The translations under genes and the position numbers were made by a program. A stretch of 64,000 nucleotides of DNA. Source: Odiellus spinosus. Taxonomy: Eukaryota > Arthropoda > Arachnida > Opiliones > Phalangiidae. Position 1 is the stretch's first letter. Each line of letters begins with the position of its first letter. The notes beneath the pieces were generated by a model. The model was not told where the DNA came from, did not search any database, and saw only the letters and a list, made by a program, of their open reading frames with translations. This document shows, piece by piece, positions 10,033 to 22,710 of the stretch. The stretch spans positions 22,153,794 to 22,217,793 of the forward strand of contig OY987234.1 in assembly GCA_963920705.1 (NCBI GenBank). Direction: 5' to 3'.

Positions 10033-13000
10033 TTATTCCATCTTGTTCCTTTCGAAACGAACCGTCATGATTTCCTTCGTTTTTCAAATAATACATAATT
10101 TAGATTTTTAATTTCTTAAATAATAAAATGGTGTTAAAAGTTTCTTACTTCATCCGAATCCAACAGTCTTGGTAGAGCGCTACGTAAATTTAAAATTGAG
10201 TTTAATTGAGTGTAATTTTTAGCCTAAAGTGGATGGTATTCCTTGATATTCCTGTCAGTCTAACAAAAGTTCTCTAAAAATCATCGCTAGCTACGTTATA
10301 ACGGTTTGTACGAAAATTCCTGACTTTTCCTGGTTATCCCTGACTAATTTTGGGGTTTTTCCAGGTTAAAGACCATAAATAATGAAATTACATTCCTAGG
10401 ACTGTTCCAATAATAATTGGTGTAAGGTTTTTACGAATATTCGATTCGACGAATCAAATTTGTCAATTCATAAAATTCAAATATCCAATTATAATAATTA
10501 GAGAGTTTATAATTACAGGTTTAGTTTACGAATCTAAATTGATTGAAAATTATTGTCTGACCATTTCATTATCCCTTTAAAATTTGAAAAACCCTTACGT
10601 GTCTGATAACGACGAAGGAATGTTTTCATCTACCCATTTTAAGTCATCATCCTATTTAAAAGAGTTTAAAATTAATATTGACAGCTTAGAATATAATTAA
10701 TAAATGTTAATTACTTGCTGTTGTGTTCCATTATTTCTCTGTTGTTCTTTTTTGGCTGTTGATGCCGATTGATTCTTAGGTCCCCTCGCTTTAGTACCTT
10801 AAGAATTTCCGTATTAAAACCACGCTAAATTTTAGGGCTAGGCGAATATTACTTTTAGGACATTGATTCGAGTATCAAAGACGAAAACCAAAAATTTGTT
10901 TGTCAAGTAGCAAACCCTAACCTCAACAATGGTCATAATCACTTAAAAGTACGAATACTTGAACCAATTATTCGACTGAAACAAGTACTCGAATCAACTA
11001 CTTCATTGAAACGAGTACTCGAATCAGCTACTTCATTGAAACGAGTACTCGAATCAGCTACTTCATTGAAACGAGTACTCGAATCAACTACTTCATTGAA
11101 ACGAGTACTCGAATCAACTACTTCATTGAAACGAGTACTCGAATCAACTACTTCATTGAAACGAGTACTCGAATCAACTACTTCATTGAAACGAGTACTC
11201 GAATCAGCTACTTCATTGAAACGAGTACTCGAATCAACCAACTACTTCATTGAAACGAGTACTCGAATCAGCTACTTCATTGAAACGAGTACTCGAATCA
11301 ACTACTTCATTGAAACGAGTACTCGAATCAACTACTTCATTGAAAAGAGTACTCGAATCAACTACTTCATTGAAACGAGTACTCGAACCAATTACTATAC
11401 AGAAAGGTGTACTGAATCAAATTGACTAAAATGAGTACTAGCCAAGACCTATATTTAATACACGTACCATAAACATCATTTAAAGATGTGGACTCTTTCT
11501 CCAGTAAATCTTCTTCCTCTTCATCCACAGCGTCCGATAGAGCCGTGAATGCGTACCTAAATGCGATAAAAAAGTCATTTTTCTTCAAGTGTAATTTTTA
11601 ATCACGATTTCTCAGGATAAAATTAATTGTAACGAACCTCTGGTTGTTAACCGTGGGTCTCCAGAGGATCATAATTACAAGTAGTAGCGAAGAAAAGAGC
11701 AAATGCCAATAGGCTTCGTCAACCCATAGCTCTTTCCAATCCTATTATTAGTAAAATATTTTTAGTCTATAATATCGTCAAGCTGAAGATATAAACTCAC
11801 GCTTAAGCAGTTTGTAAGTTTATGATTATACAATGACCATGTCATATAAACAACGGAGGCTAGAGTTAAAAGAAATTTGAATTAAAATCGGTTAATTGTG
11901 ATTAAAACGTTAAGGCCAAGCGAGTTTAGGTCTCAGACAAAATGAGTTAAGTGCGCAAGTTTTCTAAATCAAAGGGATATTGTGATTTTTCTCTTATTGC
12001 CCAAAAAATAAGTGAAAAATGAATTAAAAGGAAGGTATCGAAATCTGGGCACTTTGTTACTCGCTCAACCTCTTTTAAAACGCGAGGAAAATAATAAACG
12101 AATAGAAACCTAAAACAGAAAACACAAGGGTGTTGGTAAAATGTCGATAAAGGCTCAATTTCACTACATTCCTCCTTAATTTGAGGGTTCTAGTAGTATG
12201 AACAAGGGCGCTGAAAATCCACCAACATATTCCGCTATCAAGCACAGCGAGCGGAATTTCAGCGAAAAACATGTGATTTCCGGTGTCATTTTTGGGCTAG
12301 AAAATTGATTAATTGTATTATAAATGAAGATTTTAACGCAACATCTCGTTTCTAAGTCACCTTAATAACACGAAGACATCCTTCTACGCTACACAGAATA
12401 AAATAGAGAGCTCCAACTCCCAGAATTCGATGCAAAGCTGGACCCAGTCTAGGTCTATTAAAGTTTAATCGCAAAATTAATAAATTAAAACAACGAGAAC
12501 TCATTTATGTTCTAAGAATGTGGGAGCTAAAATATTCTAAATTAATTAAATTAATTAAGAGAGGTGAGAAAGCGAACAGTTAACGAATTTCGGCTAAAAA
12601 TACGAGAGACTCGTATTCCCAAGTTCTTACGTACACGAATGAGTTCTTGATAAAAGTATAAAAAAATATAACATACTTAACGATACCAAATCCTAAACTG
12701 ACGATGATGACTAAGAGTCTAGCCAATGTACGTTTAAGGCAAGAGAGAATTTCGGCAAAAAGCATACCACCGTGGCCAGCCTGACCAGTAGAGTTGATGT
12801 ATTGATATTCCGCGTAAAATACAGTTTTCTCAACAAGTCCCAAAAGAATGACGCCTCCGATCCAAAATTGGATTCGTAAAAGTTCTCGCCAATGCAAAGC
12901 CGAAAAGGTCAACCAAATTACGGCGTAAATGACGTAAATACCACACATGACGGCGTAAAACTATGGAAATATTAAGCGAAATAACTAAAGGGTTCGTACG

Positions 13001-14453
13001 AAATGTTTAGGAAGAAAATTTCTCCAAAGCTACGTAAAAAACAGGGTTTAAAAAAATCTACGTACAGGAAGAAGAGGCCAATCAACCGCTGATAAATAGC
13101 CATGAGGACCTTTCAAGCTTACATCGCCTAAATGAAGATGGGTTTGAGAAAATTAAAGTTGACAAAAACATTATTTCAACTTACAAGTGACTGTAAAGTT
13201 ATTGTTATCATTCGAAGATACGTAAATAACTAAAAGATATACTCCATCACGATCTATCACCATTACGTCTTTAGGATTCTAACAAAAATATAATTAGATT
13301 TAACACATTTGCAAGTTTTCTCAATTTGAAAGATCACCATACTTTCTCCGAAGAGGTCTGTGTTTTGGAAGAAATCTCTTTTTTAACATCCAAATCATTT
13401 ACGGAACTAGTCGTAGGAACTGAAACGTTTGTCGCATTTTTTTTGATAAGTGGGATACTTTCCTCCCTTTTCTTTCTAGATGTTTTAGCGAGGGTTGCGG
13501 GTAACTTTTGGGATTGAGCTTCGGGAAGCTAAACACATTTTTTTTTGTATCACGCGTATAACTTGAAAGGTCAGAATAAAATATACTATACCACTTCAAT
13601 AGCGTCATTATTCGGGCCAGATAAGTCAGATTTTGAAGGATTTCCAAAATTACGAAATTCTCTCGTTTCAGAGCATGGCTAGTAATTCGTGGTAAAATTA
13701 AACGTACTTTCTAATTTCCGTATATTCAATAGTAATTCAATACATACCCCCGTTTCTTTGACTTGGAAAGAGATGTTTAACGGCTTAAGAACAACCGCTG
13801 GAGTGCAATGAACAGTTGTCAACTCTGTTTTTAAATACCGAACTTTTTTAGATTGTACGCTAGCGTAAGGACAGTTGTAATAAGCTTCGTAATCCTTAAA
13901 TTAGAATAAAAATAGTTTAAAAATATAAGAATAGTAGTTCCTTAACTGTTAATTTCACAAGATTTTTCACCTGATTCTTTAAAGATAAATATTCATCAAA
14001 ACAAGGAGTTTGACGTATCATCCACCCCAATGTTATATCATTATCCTCGGCTTTATCCGAGGCGCAAGTTACTAATCAAGGCAAATGTTTACATTATGAT
14101 ATCCCCACAAGAATGAATGTATGAAACTGAACTAAGCTTACTTGATATAGAAACTACGGAGCCTTCGTAAAGAGATTTTGCTACGCCTTCGTACATATAC
14201 TGCTATGAATAGAAACAAGAATGAAATAACTGTTAATTCGAATGTATGATAATTTTAATTGTCATAAAAGTAATAACACATAGTCACGTGTGAGTATGAC
14301 AAAAGATGATTAACTTAGGCCTTTGACAAGAATGCTATTAAATACCTGATTGAAAGTAAAAGACAATTGTAATTGATCTGGTAGCGCTATTGTATTTCGA
14401 AATAAGAAAACTAAATTTAAACTAAACAAAACATATTGAATTAAATTCGCCAT
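10033..14453 (-). CDS. TMEM87: TMEM87 homologue (GOST-family Golgi membrane protein), complete, 18 exons
   Basis: Exons, 5' to 3': 14453-14346, 14199-14142, 14071-13971, 13894-13748, 13678-13592, 13528-13343, 13278-13185, 13127-13066, 12960-12677, 12454-12361, 12296-12110, 11859-11801, 11741-11638, 11556-11468, 10788-10715, 10651-10599, 10179-10149, 10074-10033. All phases agree: 1,860 bases, 619 codons plus TAA. A signal peptide (about residues 1-24) precedes a lumenal GOLD-like domain with conserved cysteines. [18 protein letters not shown] leads into seven helices (about 281-522) containing [33 protein letters not shown] and [19 protein letters not shown], all near-identical to TMEM87A/B. 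The cytosolic tail holds [22 protein letters not shown] and the final FERNKME, matching TMEM87B. The linker encoded by 13678-13343 is poorly conserved. Vertebrate TMEM87A works in Golgi trafficking and has been described as a cation or mechanosensitive channel component. Confidence 0.96.
10947..11437. repeat. 30-bp minisatellite inside a TMEM87 intron, about 16 units
   Basis: The unit is approximately ACGAGTACTCGAATCAACTA followed by CTTCATTGAA. The central units are nearly identical, differing mainly by AACTA/AGCTA, while units at both ends are diverged. A 4-base insertion near 11237-11241 shifts register once. The array lies between TMEM87 exons 11556-11468 and 10788-10715. Both strands stay open in some frames because the 30-bp unit has no stop there; this is not evidence of coding. 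Confidence 0.95.
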
Positions 14454-15908
14454 CACTCTAAATCAATTTATACTAATAAATATTAAAATATCTTTGTATC
14501 TTTGAAACTTAGCCAGCTCGGTCGGGAATGAGCGTCATTTTTACAAAATTACGTCATTATGATATGACGGAAATACGGAATGTCGACTGTTTATTTCAGA
14601 GACGGAAATAAGCACTTGACCTTGGACAAGGACCGATAACTTTTCCAAATGCTACGTAACTTTTCATTTTCTCTAAAGGGTCATTGGCAATGTCTGATAA
14701 TTTTTGAAAATGGAAAGGGGTTACTGGACAATTTCCCAATAAGAAAATAACCTTATTTATGTTTCTGGTTCAATTGTTGAACTATTATTATCCATTTGTC
14801 TAAGTAGCCGTTAGTTCGATGGCTGTTAGTCCGTCTGTTCATTAGTCCAACTAAGCTTATGATTGGTCACAGGATAAAGCTAAGCATCTGATTGGCCGTA
14901 AAAACCCCGAAATATTTTTTAGATTTTTCTCTAGATTTACAATCCCTATAGAAAGGTGCAATAGGTTGGGCTTCACCATGAACACCGGAGCGAAGGCTGA
15001 AACTCTTTTACAGGAGATTATCCAATTTTGTTTTTCCAACTTGTTTATAAATTAAACACATTCTTAATTATTCTTTGATCGTTCATTTTCTTTTTCATTC
15101 TTCTGTTACACGTTTAAGCAAGAATTAATTTCCCTCTCTTAGGTTAATGCGTGATTTAAAATTGCGTAAATATATACCTCAAGTTTTTTTATTTCGAGTA
15201 AACTTACAAAAATCTGTCATTACTCTTAATTCCTAAAAAAGACCATACCCTAATAATAAAGAAAACTGCATTAAACAAAAGCCCTCCGGAAAAAACCTCG
15301 GCAGTTAAGAAACTAAACCGCATTGCGGTATATATAAATATTGTTAGGAGAATCAATTCGTAGGAGAGGGGGGAGTGATCCCCAAAACAGATCTTTGGTT
15401 TTTGCCCCTTTCTTCGTAGATATACAATGGTATTTTTTTCCATAATATTCTTCCACTGTTAGATTACCCATAAATGAAATGGCGCTTAATGCCTCTACGC
15501 GCCAACGAGTATCTAAAGAAAAAGCGTTTGTGGAGCTTCTGCTATTCTTTCTTTCGAGAGGGATCCCTCTTTTTACCCCTTATCGGTTAATTTGTCAGAG
15601 CGGCAAAAAACGGAAGAGAGAGAAAGAGTGGGAGTGAGGAAAAGAAAGAGTCACGTAATTACCCAGAGGTCTGGAGAGCGACCCGTCCTCTCTTTCTACT
15701 ATCCTCTATTCAAGGGAGAGTGAAAAGGAATAAGGGAAGAGCATATTAGATGGGCAAATTTCAGAGCAGATAGGGCCTTTAAGTTCTCAACCATTGTCAG
15801 CGTAATTAATTCATTTTGGACTCCGCTAAGCCTAACTCTCTAGTAAATGTTTAGCAAACCCTAATTATAGTTAATAAGTAGCCCGGAATACATTTTGGTG
15901 TATATAAC
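14454..15908. other. Non-coding upstream region of TMEM87
   Basis: It contains the TMEM87 promoter side (no TATA box I would defend), a copy of a short dispersed repeat at 14951-15024, and a purine-rich stretch around 15608-15650. No open frame resembles a known protein. Confidence 0.5.
14951..15024 (+). repeat. Short dispersed repeat, GGTGCAATAGGTTGGGCTTC type, copy 1
   Basis: GAAAGGTGCAATAGGTTGGG is followed by CTTCACCATGAACACCGGAG, then CTTTTACAGG about 20 bases further on. The same roughly 70-bp block recurs at 21084-21152 (same strand) and 38063-38132 (reverse), and more distantly near 62873-62936. Its nature is unknown; it could be a short SINE or the end of a larger element. Confidence 0.8.
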
Positions 15909-16200
15909 TCAATAGTCCTGGTCGATTTGCCGGAAATGGGCCCTTGTCTCATAGCCGCGCCGCCATCTTTTTGTAGTAACAGGTTGCCAGACTATTTCTA
16001 ATTTTATTTTCCACAAACCAAATTCAAGTTGTTAGTCCAACGCTTCCTATATGATAAAGTATAGGAGGCGTTGGTTAGTCTGTAGCTATTTTCACACTAC
16101 AAAAAGATGGCGGACGATCACGTGACAAAAAGTTTTCCCCGCCAAAATTTTCGCGAGGTTCTCTAGACTTCCGGTTTTAGAAATCGACCAGAACTATTGA
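15909..16200. repeat. Inverted-repeat element with TCAATAGTYCTGGTCGATTT ends and nested hairpins
   Basis: The ends TCAATAGTCCTGGTCGATTT (15909) and AAATCGACCAGAACTATTGA (to 16200) are inverted copies. Inside, CGCCATCTTTTTGTAGT at 15961-15977 is matched exactly in reverse by 16097-16113. At the centre, CCAACGCTTCCTATA at 16037-16051 pairs with 16060-16074. So three levels of symmetry are stacked in 292 bp, as in a fold-back MITE. No clear target duplication was seen. Confidence 0.8.
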
Positions 16201-19200
16201 AATCCAGGTTTTCAATCTCCCTTTATTTTTCTTTCGGCTCTTTCCCCAAACGTCTCCTTGTACAACATTAAGGGGTATAGGAGAACACGATCTTTAATAG
16301 TGTCAAAACGCGGACTACATAGGATCTGCTAGGAATTCCCGACGGAAGTTCCAATCCATCACCATCCTTGTTATACTGCGCGCTGGGACCCAGGAATTCC
16401 AAAAACCTCTTCCACAAGGATGGCTTCGAAATCGTCCCATCTTTTTATCATCATCCCCATCCCTCTCATCTTCTCGCCAATCTCGATAAACCGAGTGCAA
16501 AAATGTATTATATCGAAATTTTACTTAATCTTCGGAGAAGAATGAGAATGATATTAATGATTTAGAGATGGTCAAAACGAAATACTGATTTAAATAAAAA
16601 AACATTATTTATGCTTGAAATAAATGTCGCCTAAAATCAGCTACAGGCTTGTACACCGAATACTAAATTAAGAAGGAATCCACAACTGGTCCCAATGCAT
16701 AGTTAGCCGTTTTTGTTACGGGGGTCAACCGGGTCATCGCTAAAATTTGGGAAATCTTACGTAAAGAAGTGTCACGAAGGGTCTATGATCCTAAAAAAAC
16801 GATTCAACGAAAATTGGGAGATGTGCAATCTCCGAAATAGGTTGTTTGGTGGTTTCCAAAAGAAGCCCATAAAATTAACAATTAAAAATAAAATATGTTT
16901 GCTAAAATAATTAAATAGCTTTACTGTCAAATTATTTATATTTAAAGTTGCCCTAAAATAAAGTTGTTTTAGAGTTACTTCTTTTTTACAACGAAACCCT
17001 CGCGAGTCAACGTTATAATTTTCTTTCACACCGACCGCTTTTTCACAAAAGACGAAAGTCGACACTCCTTTTTATCCGCTTTTCCTGCCAACTTTCCAAC
17101 ATCCTATTTCTAGATCAACGCTACTCGAGACTAGGAGAAAGGAAATAGAAGGGTCTCTACGTCTTTGACAGTAGTTTCTGGTGACAAGAGATTTAGAATA
17201 TAAATTCCCTGGCTTTTTAAGGAGGAGAATTTCCAGGAAAATATTAGTGTAGACCCTCCATCCCGCAGCTACTCTTCTTATCAAAAAAAGTTTATGTCCG
17301 TTTCGTTTTTGGTGGTAGTCATTTGACGAGCTCTTCCCTCTCTTCCTTTTCCCGCCAAAAACATATAGGTCTTACGCTACGATGCTCAAAGAGAGTGTGA
17401 AAAGAATTTTGATTCGTTTGATTCTTAACTTAGGCCTAAATCGCTAAGCCTATTTTGGTTTCAATTCAAGCTAAGAGTTCGTTTCGTATAACTTTCGATC
17501 AGTTTTAGTTAAAAGACTTCTTTGTGAAAGATCCTAGATATCTTTTAATATAGTGGTGGTTTTATAACACGTGACTAAACCTACGTCACGAGTCTTGACC
17601 AGTTCTGGGTGGAGTTTAAGTACCATAGTATCATTATTATTATAAAAACAGCTTTTCTGAGGTTCAGAAAAATAACCAAATTTTCCTTTTCCCTTTCCAT
17701 TTAAAGGCGACGTGTTCCTTGAAAAAGTAGAAAGAGAGAGAGAGACGGTTAGGAAAAAGTCAAATTTGTGGAAGGCGTTTCGGGGATATGAGGCGTAAAA
17801 GTTATACGACGCCATACGGATTTTTCAGACATTAAAAATGATGATGTTATTTATTCTTACAAAAAAAGTATGATATTATTAACCTCAAAATCTGTCAAAA
17901 CAGAGAATAAATCGCCTTCAAAATAAAAAATAAAAATCTTCAAAAGAACTTTTTCTGTGTGTAAATTATCTAGGGCATAAAAATATTGAATAATATTTCG
18001 ATCAAAATCATAGACCAACTCAAAATTTCAAGGGGTTATTTACAATAAGCAGAGGTTTTAAATTATCTGTGAAATTTTTGTTATAATTATTAATTACCCA
18101 AACTTCAAAATCGAAATTAAGTTATTTAAGTGCTGTTAAATAATCACTTCTTTCCATGATTTGGAAATTAATTTAAATTAAATCACCCATAAATTATTAT
18201 TTATCAAATTCTAATTGTTCTGATATTTTTTGGAGAGTTTAGACGCGAGTAACGAGATTAAAACCTGATTAATGTGATTAACCTAATTTTAATCGAGGAC
18301 TAAAGGGAATAAACAACGCCTTATAATCCATATATTAATCCTGTTAGAAAATATTAAAACCAAACCCTTTAATTCTTTTAATTAAAATGATAATAATTAA
18401 TTAATAGAGAGTCTTTTTGAAAGACTCAATCGAACAATTAAAATAACCTAAAAAGCTTTTAAAAAAACAAATTGACGTAGAATTTGACAGCCATTATAAA
18501 TTCGGACAAAAGGCGTCAAATAGTTTCCAATCGAGTTGAGAAACCAATCAAGAAGAGATAAAAAAAAAAAAACTAAATTTTTATTAAATAATAAATAACG
18601 TAATATAGATCTCGTAAAAAGAAATTCCCTAGAACTGATGGGAAAGAAAAAAGAGTTCTTGAATATTCAATTAATATTTCAGAGATGAATTAACTTTCCA
18701 TTTAATAAATCAAACGAATTCGGCAATTTCTAAAAGAACCGAGAAAAGGGCGCGAAAATGAAAGAGAAATTAAAACGGAAAACTCCTTTGTAGAAACGAA
18801 AAATCTTTTCTCGCCCTCCCTAGCTCTCTTCATCTTTCCCCGTGAACAATTAATTATGGCAAGGAATATCCGGGTTATGTACAGTCATTCAAGAGGGAAA
18901 AAACGTATCCCTAAGAAAAGCAAATCAAAATTTGAAAGAAAAACAGGCCTAAATAGCTTGTTTTTTTGTTTTTATGTTTTGGTTTCAATCGAGATATTGA
19001 AAGAGAAAGGGGGAAATATATGATATCAAAAGTTTATCAATTTATTACATATAAGTAAACAACACCCCGTATCTTAATACAACCCATCACTTAAAACCAA
19101 GGCTTAAAACCAGGCAAAAAAATCATCATCCCTGTCTGCCTACAGCGAGCTTGGACACTTCATAGCTATTTTGAGAGAGTGTTGGAATTTAGGCGGGCCA

Positions 19201-20114
19201 CGCTTGGCTATATTTTCTTCCCTCCTAACTCAGGCATTTCTCCAAAAAGTGGCGCTTGCGATTTCAATATTTGCAGAGCGACTGCGGCCGCTAGAGTGTC
19301 TCAAATCATAATCTGCGGGTACAGTTATAGTATTAAGCTACGAGGAGTTGTTTACTTTTATGGAATGACTTTTGATATTATGTTTATAGTGAATGTATTC
19401 CTCCGCCGTAGGTTTCTACCCACTGTAAAGAGTGTAGTTGAATGTTTAAAGGGAGTATGAATGAAAGACCCAATTGAACTGGTTCATTTTACGGATTTTT
19501 CACGAAATCAATGGACATAGAGCGAGTTAAACTTCAAAAACTGATTTTGACTCGTGAGTGACTTTAGGGTATGCTTAGTGGGTTGATGTATAAAAACTTA
19601 CTAGAATAGATCCCTAAAGAAGCTTATTTTCATTTCAATATACTAAAGAAAAATAAAATAAAAATAAAAATTGAAAGCGTGTAGCGTTGAAACAGATTCT
19701 TTCAACGCTCTGTTTTCGGGTGATGTTCACATTTTCGGGGGATCAAAAGATTGAATGGGGAAAGCCGAGAAAGAAAGATCACCTTCGAGACATACCTTCA
19801 AAGAATTATATAGAAAAAAATGAACTCCATTACACGAAGATTCAAAGCTAAGGTTTTATAGAAAATGCTATGTAAAATTCAAGCCTTTTTGTAGGTCAGA
19901 GTTCGTTAAAAATTTTACAAGATAATTTCCCTGGTTTTCCCTGAGCATTTCAAAATAATTTTGAATCTATTTGAATTTATTGTTACGAGCTCTGCTCTTG
20001 ACAATTACCTTTTTTATTTGCCATAATTTATCAATCAGGGTCAGGATAATTACGTTACAATTAATTGGTCTTGACCAATCATAAACAGTTTCTTGACACG
20101 TACCAAATATTTAA
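16201..20114. other. AT-rich non-coding region
   Basis: No exon, RNA gene or intact mobile element was recognised. The open frames at 16315-16565, 16713-17284 and 17534-17815 have no ATG-led, family-like content. A short GA run lies near 17730-17744. Sequence from 17820 to 18720 is very AT-rich with long A and T runs. Confidence 0.5.
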
Positions 20115-20595
20115 TTTCTCCCACCATTTGGGCTCATTTTCAAATTCCCAGACTTTTTCTTGACCTGTTTTGTTAATTTCCAAATTCCCTGCCTTTTCTC
20201 TGACCTTTTGGGCCAATTTTCGAATTCCATGACTGTTCTCTAACATTTTCTACCAATTTCCTGACTATTCTCTGACCTTTAAGGCCAATTTTCAAATTCC
20301 CTGACTTTTTCTTCACCTTTTTTGTTAATTTCCAAATTCCCTGATTTTTTCTCTGACCTTTTGGGCCAATTTATAAATTCCCTGCCTTTTCTCTGACCTT
20401 TTGGACCAATTTTCGAATTCCAAAACTGTTCTCTGACCTTTTTGGCCAATTTCCTGACTATTTTCTGACCTTTAAGGCCAATTTCCAAATTCCCTGATTT
20501 TTCCTTGACCTTTTGGCGCCAATTTCCCATTTCATTGACTTTTCCCTGTCTTTTGGGCCAATTTCGAAATTCCCTGACTTTTCCAGATTTTCGAG
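20115..20595. repeat. Irregular CCCTGAC-type array
   Basis: Repeated blocks of TTCCCTGACTTTTTCT, CTGACCTTTTGGGCCAATTT and near variants recur every 35-65 bases, about ten times. The minus-strand open frame across it (KVREFxNWPKxxxK repeats) is a by-product of the repeat. Related motifs form arrays at 28015-28300 and 36380-37040 and the interior of the CAGGGTTGCCAC elements. Confidence 0.85.
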
Positions 20596-22285
20596 GTCGT
20601 GTGTAGGTGTTAGGCGAGGTCAAAAGTCACCTTTCCCCAAAGCTCTCTTCAAACCATCGTGTGTAATGGAGTTCATAGAGAGGTGGTACTGATGTGTTAA
20701 AGAAACCGCCGCGGCAAAATGTTTAGAAGAAATTTACGTTCAATAAAGGATCGAAAGCCAAGCAAAAGTAATTTTTTTGTTGGGTAGACCTGAAAAATGC
20801 CTATTCAACTCGATTGCTAGAGGTATCCCGTAGCGATATCCGTCCAGGGATAAAAAATATATAAAAATTCACACCCAAACCTACACGTAAAGGGAGTGTG
20901 AAAAATTAAGAATATTAAAAATATTAAAGCCAGGAAAGAATTTAAAGATAAAATCTGAAAATTATAGGATTTTAAAGGATAAAAATAACAGGGATATAGG
21001 ATTTTAAAAGGATAACACACGAGAGTTATAGGAATTTCATAGGATCAACATGAATAATAATTTACAACGAAAATAACTTTTTTGCAGAAAGGTGCAATAG
21101 GTTGGGCTTCACCCTGAACACCGGAGCGCGGAGGTTGGAACACTTTTACAGGCGCTAATCCAATTTACATTGTTAACGGTATCATTAAAAATCCTAAATT
21201 AAGCCTAATTTAAAGCAAGAATATGATAAAATCATGAAAAATTTTGCTCTATCTCGTTATAGCGTTTAATAAATTTAGAAACTCATGTAGAAAAGGTTTC
21301 TATCCTTAGATTTTCGGTGTTCTTGGTGAAAACGACTTACAGGGGCCGAAGAATAACACTTTTATTACCAAGAAAAATTTTCATTTTCCAATTTTCATCT
21401 TCTCTTTAAGATTTGAAGAGCAAAAAAAACAAGCAAAAAAATTTTTTGTTCGCTTTTCTCCCGGTCCTATAGACAGAGCCGATGCCAGCATTGTGAATGT
21501 GTCAAAGTATTTTGCGAATCTTTTGTGTAGTTTGCCTTTAACCAAATGATAGATTGGTAAAGACCCCTTAAGCTGAATTATATTTATGTATATAAAAACA
21601 CGAGGGTGTATACTATAGGAGCATCATTGCTTATTTTTCAATTTTATTATTAGAATATTTTCGGGCCGAGTTATTCGCGTTCGTACTCAGCATCAAGGTA
21701 AAACATTTGCTATAACTAGACTCTTGCTGAGTCGATCTCGACTAATATTGGAGGTTTTGGGTTGAAAATTATCCCAGAGCGTAAAAGGTAGTCTGATCCT
21801 AGGTTTTTATTAAGAATGGCTGCTAATTAACGTCTGATTTTCTAATTAAGATAAGTGAGCACTATTTTTAATTGTTCTAAACGTGCAAATATCATTAAAA
21901 TTGGTTTTTAAATGAAGAGGTTATGATATTTCATAGTAAATACGTTTTAGCATGATCATGGAGTCATTGCTATCACGTATAACAATTTTAGATTAAAGGT
22001 ATGTTGCATTTTCTACATGGTTTAGCCAATAAAGTTACTCTACTACTACGATAGAGGTCTCTACCGGTTCTATCATAGTCTTCGAGGGAAGAATCCCACC
22101 GTTGATTTTGGAATTCTTGTCGGAAATCCTGAGACTGTAAATACGAAATAGCAGCGGGACATTTTTATATTTTCAGCCCGTGGTGAATAAGATACGAACA
22201 AAGAATAAATTTATATCTATTTCACCCTTAGAATGGACAAAAGTGTAGTACATATCCCTCCGCGGTAGCTTTACTAATACGTTCT
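20596..22285. other. Non-coding region left of the THAP element
   Basis: It holds a dispersed-repeat copy at 21084-21152 and an imperfect inverted pair ACTACGATAGA / TCTATCATAGT around 22047-22079. No coding sequence was recognised. Confidence 0.5.
21084..21152 (+). repeat. Short dispersed repeat, GGTGCAATAGGTTGGGCTTC type, copy 2
   Basis: It begins GCAGAAAGGTGCAATAGG and ends CACTTTTACAGG, with CACCCTGAACACCGGAGCGC between. It is closely similar to 14951-15024 and to the reverse complement of 38063-38132. Confidence 0.8.
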
Positions 22286-22710
22286 TTAAAGGAATGGTGC
22301 GGTGTTAAAATATTTTTGCTGCAAACCCTTTAGTTAAACTCAAAACCAATTTTTCAAGTGTTAAAAAAATTTAAAATTAAGTATATTTTTAAATAAACAA
22401 TTAAAACAAATTACATTGAGGGCACATAGGCGCCCGTATGAAGCTTTCCTGTAAAGCAAGAGCGCATTCGATACGTCACTTCAAGGTTTTTATTTCGGCA
22501 ATAATCTGATTGGCCAAAGTAACTTGGCTCAGCTTTTACTCAATGGTAAAGTTGACTACTACGCGCTTGAACGTTAAATCGACGACAGGTTATAACGGCA
22601 GTGCTCGCCAGTCTAACGAACGGGACGCCGACTGTAGGAGCATCTAACCCCGGTAAGCTGTAGCCTAGGCCTAACTCCGTCGGCGATTCGGACTCTCGGA
22701 GAGTATCGTC

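Noticed and set aside
10939..11425. Open frames on both strands through the 30-bp minisatellite ([10 protein letters not shown] and [10 protein letters not shown] repeats) as a protein or as a TMEM87 exon
   Set aside because: A 30-bp unit without stops is open by default. I first considered an exon made of repeat units because the phase would fit, but exon 10788-10715 supplies the required phase change and matches the family tail, so the array is intronic.
10930..11440. CRISPR-like array
   Set aside because: Units are contiguous 30-bp tandem repeats with no unique spacers, in an intron of an animal gene.
20279..20623. Lys/Asn/Trp-rich minus frame of 114 codons
   Set aside because: It is produced by the CCCTGAC-type repeat; the periodicity follows the DNA units.
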